The notes below the pieces were generated by a model that was not told the origin of the DNA, searched no databases, and saw only the letters and a program-made list of their open reading frames with translations. This document shows positions 57,569 to 64,000 of a stretch of DNA of 64,000 nt, piece after piece. Every line of letters begins with the position of its first letter. Position 1 is the first letter of the stretch. The translations under genes and the position numbers were made by a program. The stretch is from Pseudomonas taiwanensis DSM 21245. Lineage in GTDB: Bacteria; Pseudomonadota; Gammaproteobacteria; Pseudomonadales; Pseudomonadaceae. The stretch lies in the NCBI RefSeq assembly GCF_000425785.1, contig NZ_KE384450.1, positions 543,906-607,905 on the forward strand, read 5' to 3'.

Positions 57569-59233
57569 TCAGCCGCGGTGACGGCCGCGGAAGTAGTTGA
57601 TCAGGCCTTGCGTCGAGCCGTCCTCGGCGCTGTCTTCCAGGCTGCCGACCAAGCGTTGGTAGACGCCCTTGCCGAGCTCTTTGCCCAGCTCCACGCCCCA
57701 CTGGTCGAAGGCATTGATGCCCCAGATCACGCTTTGCACGAAGACCTTGTGTTCATACATGGCCACCAGGGCGCCCAGGCGGCGCGGGCTGATGCGTTCG
57801 ACCACCAGGGTGTTGCTCGGCCGGTTGCCCGGAATCACCTTGTGCGGGGCGAGCTTCTCGATATCGGCCTCGTTCAGGCCTTTCTGGCGCAGTTCCGCCT
57901 CGGCTTCCTCTCGGGTTTTGCCCAGCATCAGTGCCTGGCTCTGCGACAGGCAGTTGGCGTACAGCCACTGGTGGTGGTCCGCCACGGGGTTGAAGCTCAC
58001 CACCGGTACGATGAAGTCCGCCGGGATCAGCTGGGTGCCTTGGTGCAGCAACTGGTGGTAGGCATGCTGGCCGTTGCAGCCAACGCCGCCCCAGATTACC
58101 GGGCCGGTATCGGTCTTCACTGGACTGCCGTCCTGCAACACGCTCTTGCCGTTGGATTCCATGTCCAACTGCTGCAGGTGCTTGGTGATGTTGCGCAGGT
58201 AGTGGTCGTACGGCAGGATCGCGTGGCTCGATGCCCCCCAGAAGTTGCCGTACCACACACCTAGCAGGGCCAGCAGCACGGGCATGTTCTTGTCGAACGG
58301 CGCGGTCTGGAAGTGCTGGTCCATGGTGTAGGCACCCGACAGCAGTTCCTTGAAGTTGGCCATGCCGATGGCCAGGGCGATCGGCAGGCCGATGGCCGAC
58401 CACAGCGAGTAACGCCCGCCAACCCAGTCCCACATCGGGAAGATGTTCTCTTCGCGGATGCCGAAGGCCACGGCGGCGGCCTTGTTGCTGGAGACAGCGA
58501 TGAAGTGGCGGTACAGCTCGGCTTCGGAGCCGCCCTGGGCGAGGTACCAGGTACGTGCGGCCATGGCGTTCTTCAGCGTCTCGAGGGTGTTGAACGACTT
58601 CGACGAAACGATGAAAAGGGTCGTCTCGGCGCGCAGGTTGGCCGACAACTCATGGAATTCGCTGCCGTCGATGTTTGCCAGGTAATGGCAACGCACACCG
58701 CGCTGGGCATAGGGCAGCAGGGCTTCGGAGACCAGCTCTGGGCCGAGGAACGAGCCGCCGATGCCGATGTTCACCACGTCGGTGATCGGTTTCTCGCTGT
58801 AGCCCCGCCACAGGCCATCATGAATGCGGCCGACCAGCTCGGTGATCTGGTTCAGTACCTTGTGCACTTCCGGCATCACGTTGACGCCGTTGACGCTGAG
58901 TTTGTCGCCGACCGGACGACGCAGGGCGGTGTGGAGCACCGGGCGTCCTTCGGAAGCGTTGATGATCTCGCCGCTGAACATCGACTTGATCGCATCCTGC
59001 AGGCCGACCTCATTGGCCAGGCCTACCAGCAGGTCACGGGTCTGCTCGGTGATCAGGTTCTTGGAATAATCGAGGAACAGGCCGCAGCTGCTCAGGGAGA
59101 ACTGGTCGAAGCGCTTGGCATCGCTGGCGAAGGCTTCGCGCATGCTGAAGCCTTGCATGGCGTCGCGGTGTTGCTGGAGTGCCTGCCAGGCGGGCAGGGC
59201 CGTAACATCGTGGGGTGTACGGTAATACGCCAT
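57569..59233 (-). CDS. pgi: Glucose-6-phosphate isomerase
   Basis: 554 aa. Signatures VNIGIGGSFLGPELVSEALL, LFIVSSKSFNTLETLKNAMA, GGRYSLWSAIGLPIALAIGM, and the C-terminal QGLINYFRGRHRG. Interconverts glucose-6-P and fructose-6-P; in Pseudomonas it serves gluconeogenic/cyclic flux because glycolysis is incomplete. I chose the ATG at 59233 (MAYYRTPHDV); the frame continues 27 codons upstream without a family match. Confidence 0.96.
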   Translation of the reverse strand: MAYYRTPHDVTALPAWQALQQHRDAMQGFSMREAFASDAKRFDQFSLSSCGLFLDYSKNLITEQTRDLLVGLANEVGLQDAIKSMFSGEIINASEGRPVLHTALRRPVGDKLSVNGVNVMPEVHKVLNQITELVGRIHDGLWRGYSEKPITDVVNIGIGGSFLGPELVSEALLPYAQRGVRCHYLANIDGSEFHELSANLRAETTLFIVSSKSFNTLETLKNAMAARTWYLAQGGSEAELYRHFIAVSSNKAAAVAFGIREENIFPMWDWVGGRYSLWSAIGLPIALAIGMANFKELLSGAYTMDQHFQTAPFDKNMPVLLALLGVWYGNFWGASSHAILPYDHYLRNITKHLQQLDMESNGKSVLQDGSPVKTDTGPVIWGGVGCNGQHAYHQLLHQGTQLIPADFIVPVVSFNPVADHHQWLYANCLSQSQALMLGKTREEAEAELRQKGLNEADIEKLAPHKVIPGNRPSNTLVVERISPRRLGALVAMYEHKVFVQSVIWGINAFDQWGVELGKELGKGVYQRLVGSLEDSAEDGSTQGLINYFRGRHRG

Positions 59234-59373
59234 TGCGGAGGGTTCCTTGGTGCGTGGTGTTGCCTTGGACAGGGCAGTGATTGCCGGGTTCAGGCTGGCC
59301 ATCATTATAGGCAATGGCCCGGCGCAGGGAATGGGGCGAGAAGGGGAATTTAGGCGTGCCGCGATCCCTTTAG

Positions 59374-59482
59374 GAGCGGCCGTGTGTCGCGGTAGGGCTG
59401 TGTAGCAGCCCCGGATTCCAGCGTCCCTGCATCAGAGGGTGGGGGCTGCCGGGCAGCCCTATCGCGACACAACGCCGCTTCC
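59374..59482. repeat. Long imperfect inverted repeat between pgi and panC
   Basis: Arms 59374-59400 (GAGCGGC...TCGCGGTAGGGCTG) and 59454-59482 (CAGCCCTATCGCGACAC...GCCGCTTCC) are largely complementary, with a further GCAGCCCC/GGGGGCTGC pair inside. This is a BIME-type structure built from REP-like sequence. Confidence 0.75.
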
Positions 59483-59501
59483 ACACCCAATCGCAGCAGG
59501 C

Positions 59502-60365
59502 TTACGCGGTTTTTTCGTCGAGGTGCAGATACAAGTTGTCGATCAACCGGGTGTTACCCAGGTAAGCCGCAGCCAGAATCACCAGGTCACGGTCACCAAA
59601 GGTGGCCGGTTGCAGGTTCACGGCGTGGCGCACTTCGAGGTAATCCGGGCGCAGGCCGGCGGCGTTCAACTGTGCCTTGCCTTCCTCGACCAGCGCGGGG
59701 AAGTCGACTTGGCCACGGGTAATCTGTTCGCTGATGTGTTTCAGGGTGCGATACAGCACCGGCGCGACAGCGCGCTGCTCGGGCGTGAGGTAGCCATTGC
59801 GCGATGACAACGCCAGCCCATCCTCGGCACGTACGGTCGGCTCGCCGATGATTTGAATCGGCATGTTGAGGTCACGCACCATCGCCCGGATAACTGCCAG
59901 TTGCTGGTAGTCCTTCTCGCCAAAAACGGCGAGGTCGGGCTGGACCATGTTGAACAGCTTGTTGACCACCGTGGCCACACCCTCGAAGTGTCCCGGTCGG
60001 CTGGCACCGCACAGGCCTTCGGAGAGGTTCGGCACGCTGACGCGGGTCTGCACGCTCATGCCGTCGGGGTACATTTCCTCGACCGTCGGGGCGAACAGTA
60101 GGTTGCAACCGGCCTCGAGCAGGCGTTCCTGGTCGGCAGCCAGGGTGCGAGGGTATTTGTCGAGGTCTTCGTTGGCGCCGAACTGCAGCGGGTTGACGAA
60201 GATGCTGGCAACCACGAAGTCGGCTCGTTGAGCCGCCTTGGTCACCAGTGCGGCGTGGCCGCTGTGCAGGTTGCCCATGGTGGGCACGAAGCCGATGCGT
60301 TTGCCCTCGCTGCGCGCGCGCGCGACGGCGGCACGCAGTTCCCGGACGGTCTTGACTGTATTCAT
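59502..60365 (-). CDS. panC: Pantothenate synthetase
   Basis: 287 aa. Nucleotidyltransferase fold: IGFVPTMGNLHSGHAALVTK (HxGH), VVASIFVNPLQFGANEDLDK, FGEKDYQQLAVIRAMVRDLN and RAEDGLALSSRNGYLTPEQR (KMSKS-like). Joins pantoate and beta-alanine. Start ATG overlaps the panB stop by four bases (ATGA). Confidence 0.97.
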   Translation of the reverse strand: MNTVKTVRELRAAVARARSEGKRIGFVPTMGNLHSGHAALVTKAAQRADFVVASIFVNPLQFGANEDLDKYPRTLAADQERLLEAGCNLLFAPTVEEMYPDGMSVQTRVSVPNLSEGLCGASRPGHFEGVATVVNKLFNMVQPDLAVFGEKDYQQLAVIRAMVRDLNMPIQIIGEPTVRAEDGLALSSRNGYLTPEQRAVAPVLYRTLKHISEQITRGQVDFPALVEEGKAQLNAAGLRPDYLEVRHAVNLQPATFGDRDLVILAAAYLGNTRLIDNLYLHLDEKTA

Positions 60366-61162
60366 GCGCTGAACCCGTGTTCGCTACCTGGGAAGCTGAC
60401 CTCTTTGACGGCCTGTACGTAGGCGGCAAGGGCGCTCTGGATGTCTGGCTGGCCGGACATGAAGTTCTTCACGAACTTCGGTACGCGACCGCTCAGGGAC
60501 AAGCCGAGCATGTCATGCAAAACCAGCACTTGGCCGTCGGTAGCATTTCCCGCACCGATGCCGATCACCGGGATGCTGACCGCCTGGGTGATCTCAGCTG
60601 CCAGTTCACTGGGCACGCACTCGAGCAGCAACATGGCCGCTCCGGCCTGCTCCAGGGCAATGGCATCGGCACGCATTTGCCGCGCCTGGGCTTCCTGGCG
60701 ACCCTGTACCTTGTAGCCGCCCAGCACGTTGACGGTTTGCGGGGTCAGGCCCATGTGCGCGCACACAGGTACGCCACGGTCGGCGAGCAGTCGAATGGTC
60801 TCGGCCAGCCAGGCCGCGCCTTCGATCTTGATCATGTGAGCGCCGGCACGCATCAGGGTCGCGCAGTTGGTGAAGGCTTGCTCTGGCGTGGCGTGGGCCA
60901 TGAACGGCAGGTCGGCCAGGATCAGGGCGCCATCGTTGCCGCGTTTGACGCAGGCAGTGTGGTAAGCCATTTCGTCGGTGGTGACAGGCAGCGTGCTGTC
61001 ATGGCCTTGCAGGACCATCCCCAGGGAGTCGCCCACCAGCAACACTTCGACACCGGCTTGGCTGGCCGCCTTGGCGAAGGTGGCGTCGTAGCAGGTCAGC
61101 ATGGTGATTTTTTCACCCTTGGCCTTCAGGCCATGGAGGGTGGTCAGGGTTACTTCAGGCAT
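60362..61162 (-). CDS. panB: 3-methyl-2-oxobutanoate hydroxymethyltransferase
   Basis: 266 aa TIM barrel: TMLTCYDATFAKAASQAGVE, VLLVGDSLGMVLQGHDSTLP (metal Asp), KIEGAAWLAETIRLL and PVCAHMGLTPQTVNVLGGYK, plus IPVIGIGAGNATDGQVLVLH. First step of pantothenate synthesis from ketoisovalerate. Coupled to panC. Confidence 0.97.
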   Translation of the reverse strand: MPEVTLTTLHGLKAKGEKITMLTCYDATFAKAASQAGVEVLLVGDSLGMVLQGHDSTLPVTTDEMAYHTACVKRGNDGALILADLPFMAHATPEQAFTNCATLMRAGAHMIKIEGAAWLAETIRLLADRGVPVCAHMGLTPQTVNVLGGYKVQGRQEAQARQMRADAIALEQAGAAMLLLECVPSELAAEITQAVSIPVIGIGAGNATDGQVLVLHDMLGLSLSGRVPKFVKNFMSGQPDIQSALAAYVQAVKEVSFPGSEHGFSA

Positions 61163-61413
61163 TTAGGAAAATCCTCGTTCAGGCGCTTTGAAAAACGACT
61201 GCGACCAACACGTTGAGTCATCTTCCGGAGCGGCACATCATCGCTTGTGATGTTCGGGCACAGGTCCGTCCGGGCCTAGATACGGGTATGCGGCACTTTG
61301 GTGCCACACGGGACGCCTATAGTCGTGAGCGAGGTGGGGGAAGTCAATCACCCTGTTACCGCATTGTTACGATTCGGGTGTTACTGGCGTTACCTTGGTC
61401 TGGAGCGCCCGGA
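61163..61413. other. Gap between folK and panB
   Basis: About 250 bp without a supported gene; it probably holds the panBC promoter. I see no clear repeat or hairpin. Confidence 0.4.
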
Positions 61414-61893
61414 TTACAGGCGTTCCAGCCCGACGAACGGGCAGTCTGCGAGCAACTGTGCGAGGGCGCGGCCATCGGCCAGGCGGAAGTCCGCGGGTAC
61501 CAGTTCGGCAAGCGGGTACAGCACGAAGGGCCGTGCATGCATGTGGTAGTGCGGGACTTTCAGGCGCGGTACGTCGAGCACCTGGTCGCCGAACAGCAAG
61601 ATGTCCAGGTCGAGCGTGCGCGGGCCCCAGCGCTCCTTGCGCACACGCCCCTGGTCATTTTCGATGGCTTGCAGGGCATCGAGCAGCGCCAGCGGTTCAA
61701 GCGATGTGTCGAGGGCGGCTACGGCATTGGTGTAACGCGGTTGGCCTGGCAGCAGCGAGTCGCTGGTATACAAGGCGGATGCGGCGACCAGGTGGGAGCC
61801 TTCGACCTGGTCGAGCGACTGCAAGGCACTGCGCAGTTGCTCGGCAGGCTGGTCCAGGTTGCTCCCCAGGCCGATGTAGGCGCGCGTGTTCAA
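61414..61893 (-). CDS. folK: 6-hydroxymethyl-7,8-dihydropterin pyrophosphokinase (HPPK)
   Basis: 159 aa. RAYIGLGSNLDQPAEQLRSA, VAASALYTSDSLLPGQPRYT, and the signature KERWGPRTLDLDILLFGDQV. Makes the pterin pyrophosphate used by FolP (encoded at 37354). The start is TTG at 61893, overlapping the pcnB stop as TTGA, so it is translationally coupled. Confidence 0.95.
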   Translation of the reverse strand: MNTRAYIGLGSNLDQPAEQLRSALQSLDQVEGSHLVAASALYTSDSLLPGQPRYTNAVAALDTSLEPLALLDALQAIENDQGRVRKERWGPRTLDLDILLFGDQVLDVPRLKVPHYHMHARPFVLYPLAELVPADFRLADGRALAQLLADCPFVGLERL

Positions 61894-63287
61894 TCGAAGG
61901 CCTCGTCACCGCCACGCTTGCGCTTGCTGCCACTGCGCTTGCGTTTGCGCGGGCCGGCACCGGCGCCATCGTCACGGCTGCCCAGCTCGCGGATCATCTC
62001 GCGGCGTTCGCTGTCGTTGGCGTCCTGGTAGTCGGTCCACCACTGGCCGAGGTCGTCGGTGTCTTCACCGGCGCTTTCACGCAGCAGCAGGAAGTCGTAA
62101 CCGGCACGGAAGCGCGGATTGTCCAGCAGTAGGTCGGCACGTTTGCCGCTGCGGCGCGGCAGGCGCTCCTGCATGTCCCAGATTTCGCGGATCGGCAGCG
62201 TGAAGCGCTTCGGGATGGCGATGCGTGCGCATTGCTCGGCGATCAGGTCGTGGGCTGCGCCGTTCATGGCCGGAATCGGCGGTACACCCTGGTTCTGCAG
62301 GTGCAGGACGCGGCTTGGCAGCGCTGGCCAGAGCAAGGCGGCGAACAGGAAGGCCGGTGTTACCGGCTTGCCTTGCTTGACGCGCAGGTCGGTGTTGTTC
62401 AGCGCCTGGCTGATCAGGGTGTGGGTGTAGGTCGGCCGCTCTTCCAGGGCATGGGCACTGGCCGGGAACAAGGGGTCGAACAAGTGCAGGTCGACCAGCA
62501 TCTCGAAGGCGATCGCGCCTTGGCCGGAGAGGAACAGCTTGAGGGTTTCCTCGAACAGGCGGGCTGGCGGGATGTCACGCAGCAGCGGAGCCAGTTCACG
62601 AATGGGCTGGTAGGTGTGCTTCTCGATACCGAAGTCGAGCTTGGCGGCGAAACGCACAGCGCGCAGCATCCGCACCGGGTCTTCCTGGTAGCGGTGGGTT
62701 GGGTCGCCGATCAGGCGCAGCAGGCGGTTGCGGACATCGTGCACACCGTTGGCGTAATCGAGGATGCGCTCGCTGACCGGGTCGTAGTAAAGGGCGTTGA
62801 TGGTGAAGTCGCGGCGTTGGGCGTCTTCCTCCAGCGTGCCGTAGACGTTGTCGCGCAGAATGCGGCCACTGGCATTGTGTGACGAACGGTGGCTGTCGCC
62901 CTGGTCTTCTTCGGAGTGAGGTGCACGGAATGTGGCGACTTCGATGATCTCACGGCCGAAATGCACATGGACCAGCTTGAAGCGGCGGCCAATGATGCGC
63001 GCATTGCGGAACTCGGCGCGGACCTGCTCGGGGGTGGCACTGGTGGCGACGTCGAAGTCTTTCGGCGTGATGCCCAGCATCAGGTCGCGGACACAGCCAC
63101 CGACCAGGTATGCCTGGTAACCAGCACTTTGCAGCCGCTCGACGATATTCACCGCGTGGCGGCTGAACTGGTGGCGTTGCAGCGAGTGTTGGCTCTTGTT
63201 GATCACCTCAGGCGTGGTGCGTCTGTGGTGCTGGCCCGGTACGGGCGGGCGGAACGACTGGAACAGCTTCTTCAGCATGGGATGCAC
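61890..63287 (-). CDS. pcnB: Poly(A) polymerase I
   Basis: 465 aa. Nucleotidyltransferase core AYLVGGCVRDLMLGITPKDF followed by DVATSATPEQVR, RRDFTINALYYDPVSERILD and RYQEDPVRMLRAVRFAAKLD; the long basic C-terminal tail (GPRKRKRSGSKRKRGGDEAF) distinguishes PcnB from CCA-adding enzymes. It polyadenylates RNA for decay. The start may be ATG 63287 (MHPMLKK) or ATG 63278 (MLKKLFQSF); neither has a strong site. The crcZ RNA lies upstream. Confidence 0.95.
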   Translation of the reverse strand: MHPMLKKLFQSFRPPVPGQHHRRTTPEVINKSQHSLQRHQFSRHAVNIVERLQSAGYQAYLVGGCVRDLMLGITPKDFDVATSATPEQVRAEFRNARIIGRRFKLVHVHFGREIIEVATFRAPHSEEDQGDSHRSSHNASGRILRDNVYGTLEEDAQRRDFTINALYYDPVSERILDYANGVHDVRNRLLRLIGDPTHRYQEDPVRMLRAVRFAAKLDFGIEKHTYQPIRELAPLLRDIPPARLFEETLKLFLSGQGAIAFEMLVDLHLFDPLFPASAHALEERPTYTHTLISQALNNTDLRVKQGKPVTPAFLFAALLWPALPSRVLHLQNQGVPPIPAMNGAAHDLIAEQCARIAIPKRFTLPIREIWDMQERLPRRSGKRADLLLDNPRFRAGYDFLLLRESAGEDTDDLGQWWTDYQDANDSERREMIRELGSRDDGAGAGPRKRKRSGSKRKRGGDEAFD

Positions 63288-63399
63288 TGTTTGAAGGAAT
63301 GTTCGGCCAAGAATAGGAGAATGGCCGCATGATGGGCGGGGATTCTAGCATTTACTCGGGGAATGGTGTAGGCGGTCGCAGGAAGCCTGCTGGAAGGAG

Positions 63400-63773
63400 A
63401 GAAACGACAAGGGGAGCCTAAGCTCCCCAAGAAGTCGTTGCGTGCTCTTATTGTTCTTCTGCTGGGCTTCTTGTTTTTGTTGAGTGCCCTGTCCACAAAT
63501 CTCAAAGCTTGTGGACGACCCCCAATCCAGGGGTTAAGAGCAAACGGATTGCTTTGGTCGCTGATGTCACGTTGATCTATCGATCCAACCAGTTCAGGCG
63601 CTGCTTTTTAGTGCAGTTTTTGTTGTTCTCTGCCTGGTCGTGGGGCAAGCCCCAAACACGCATCCTCTCCAAAAGAATCAGTTAGCTGCGCCTCCGCCGT
63701 CTTGTTTTTATTGTGCGTGAGCCGTTTCGTCTTGTTCTTATTCTGAGTTGCAGTGCTTGTTATTGTTCTTGTG
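63400..63773 (-). ncRNA. crcZ: CrcZ regulatory RNA (catabolite repression)
   Basis: On the minus strand between its sigma-54 promoter and a terminator, about 370 nt carry six A-rich CA motifs that bind the Hfq/Crc complex: CACAAGAACAATAACAAG at the 5' end, CAGAATAAGAACAAG, CACAATAAAAACAAG, GAGAACAACAAAAAC, CAACAAAAACAAGAAG and CAGAAGAACAATAAG near the 3' end. The end is a GGGGAGC-TTAG-GCTCCCC hairpin (63411-63428) followed by TTGTCGTTT. CrcZ is known to lie between cbrB and pcnB and to titrate Hfq/Crc when carbon is poor. Ends are estimated. Confidence 0.85.
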
Positions 63774-63784
63774 CCAAAGATATA

Positions 63785-63799
63785 GCAGGTGCCGTGCCA
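63785..63799 (-). promoter_or_regulatory. sigma-54 promoter of crcZ
   Basis: On the minus strand TGGCACGGCACCTGC fits TGGCACG-N4-TTGC with one mismatch and the strict GG-N10-GC spacing. Transcription would start near 63773. Confidence 0.85.
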
Positions 63800-63896
63800 A
63801 CTTTTGAAAACACAATAAAATCAATGGCTTGGCGAGATTTGGCGGAAGCGGGCGGGCGGGAAATGTAGAAATTTCGTTACCGTACACCTCGGGAAC

Positions 63897-63923
63897 TGTT
63901 ACGCGGGGAGAGCCTGGGTAACA
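63897..63923. promoter_or_regulatory. CbrB activator site upstream of crcZ
   Basis: TGTTAC, exactly 15 bases, then GTAACA: the palindrome reported for CbrB upstream of crcZ in P. aeruginosa. It lies about 100 bp before the sigma-54 promoter, as an enhancer site should. Further half-sites CGTTAC (63875) and GTGTTACC (63952) flank it. Confidence 0.85.
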
Positions 63924-64000
63924 GATTGTTGGGGTGGGGAGGTGTTACCTGGGAGGTTTACAGTCCGCAAGGGCCTGACGTAGCAGGTTTGGCGCCTGTG

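Overview
The window is a chromosomal segment of a Pseudomonas, almost certainly of the P. putida group. It is GC-rich with strong C/G third-position bias, and its backbone gene order (dld-lldD-lldP / lldR, smpB, ratA-rnfH, bamE / fur, recN, grpE-dnaK-dnaJ-dapB-carAB-greA, rlmE-ftsH-folP-glmM-tpiA-secG-tRNA-Leu-tRNA-fMet-rimP-nusA-infB-rbfA-truB-rpsO-pnp, acs-pgi-panC-panB-folK-pcnB-crcZ) is the one I recall for that group. No database search was possible; names come from motifs, lengths and context.

Layout. (1) 1-~1000: two small Pseudomonas-type proteins of unknown function on the minus strand. (2) ~1001-10939: a ~9.9 kb accessory island lying against the 3' end of the tmRNA gene (ssrA). The intact tmRNA 3' end (10917-10939) has a degenerate second copy at 1001-1022, also followed by a terminator hairpin, which looks like the two attachment ends of an old integration. 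The island carries a MazG-like pyrophosphohydrolase with a DUF2075 nuclease-helicase, an orphan AT-rich membrane protein, a three-gene operon (39-aa membrane peptide, 558-aa PH-like/TerB-like protein, 496-aa His-rich protein), a BrxR/CapW-type WYL regulator, a divergent small membrane/coiled-coil protein and a truncated integrase. Matching palindromes lie upstream of the three-gene operon and between the regulator and its divergent neighbour. This is the best candidate for an undescribed, probably defence-related, system. (3) 11.3-12.4 kb: a small periplasmic protein and a REP-type repeat cluster. (4) 12.4-19.2 kb: lactate utilisation. (5) 19.2-50 kb: core housekeeping genes: trans-translation, outer-membrane assembly, iron regulation, recombination repair, heat-shock chaperones, lysine/arginine/pyrimidine biosynthesis, transcript cleavage, rRNA methylation, membrane proteolysis, cell-wall and folate precursors, Sec export, and the nusA-infB-rpsO-pnp translation/RNA operon. 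(6) 50-57.4 kb: smaller metabolic and envelope genes. (7) 57.4-64 kb: pgi, pantothenate and folate genes, pcnB, and an unannotated-looking small RNA that I identify as CrcZ, with its sigma-54 promoter and CbrB site.

Regulatory signals readable in the DNA include near-consensus sigma-32 promoters before grpE and dnaK, a LexA box before recN, an LldR palindrome before lldP, a carA leader with intrinsic terminator, a candidate sigma-54 promoter before a BON-domain gene, and the CbrB/sigma-54 control region of crcZ.
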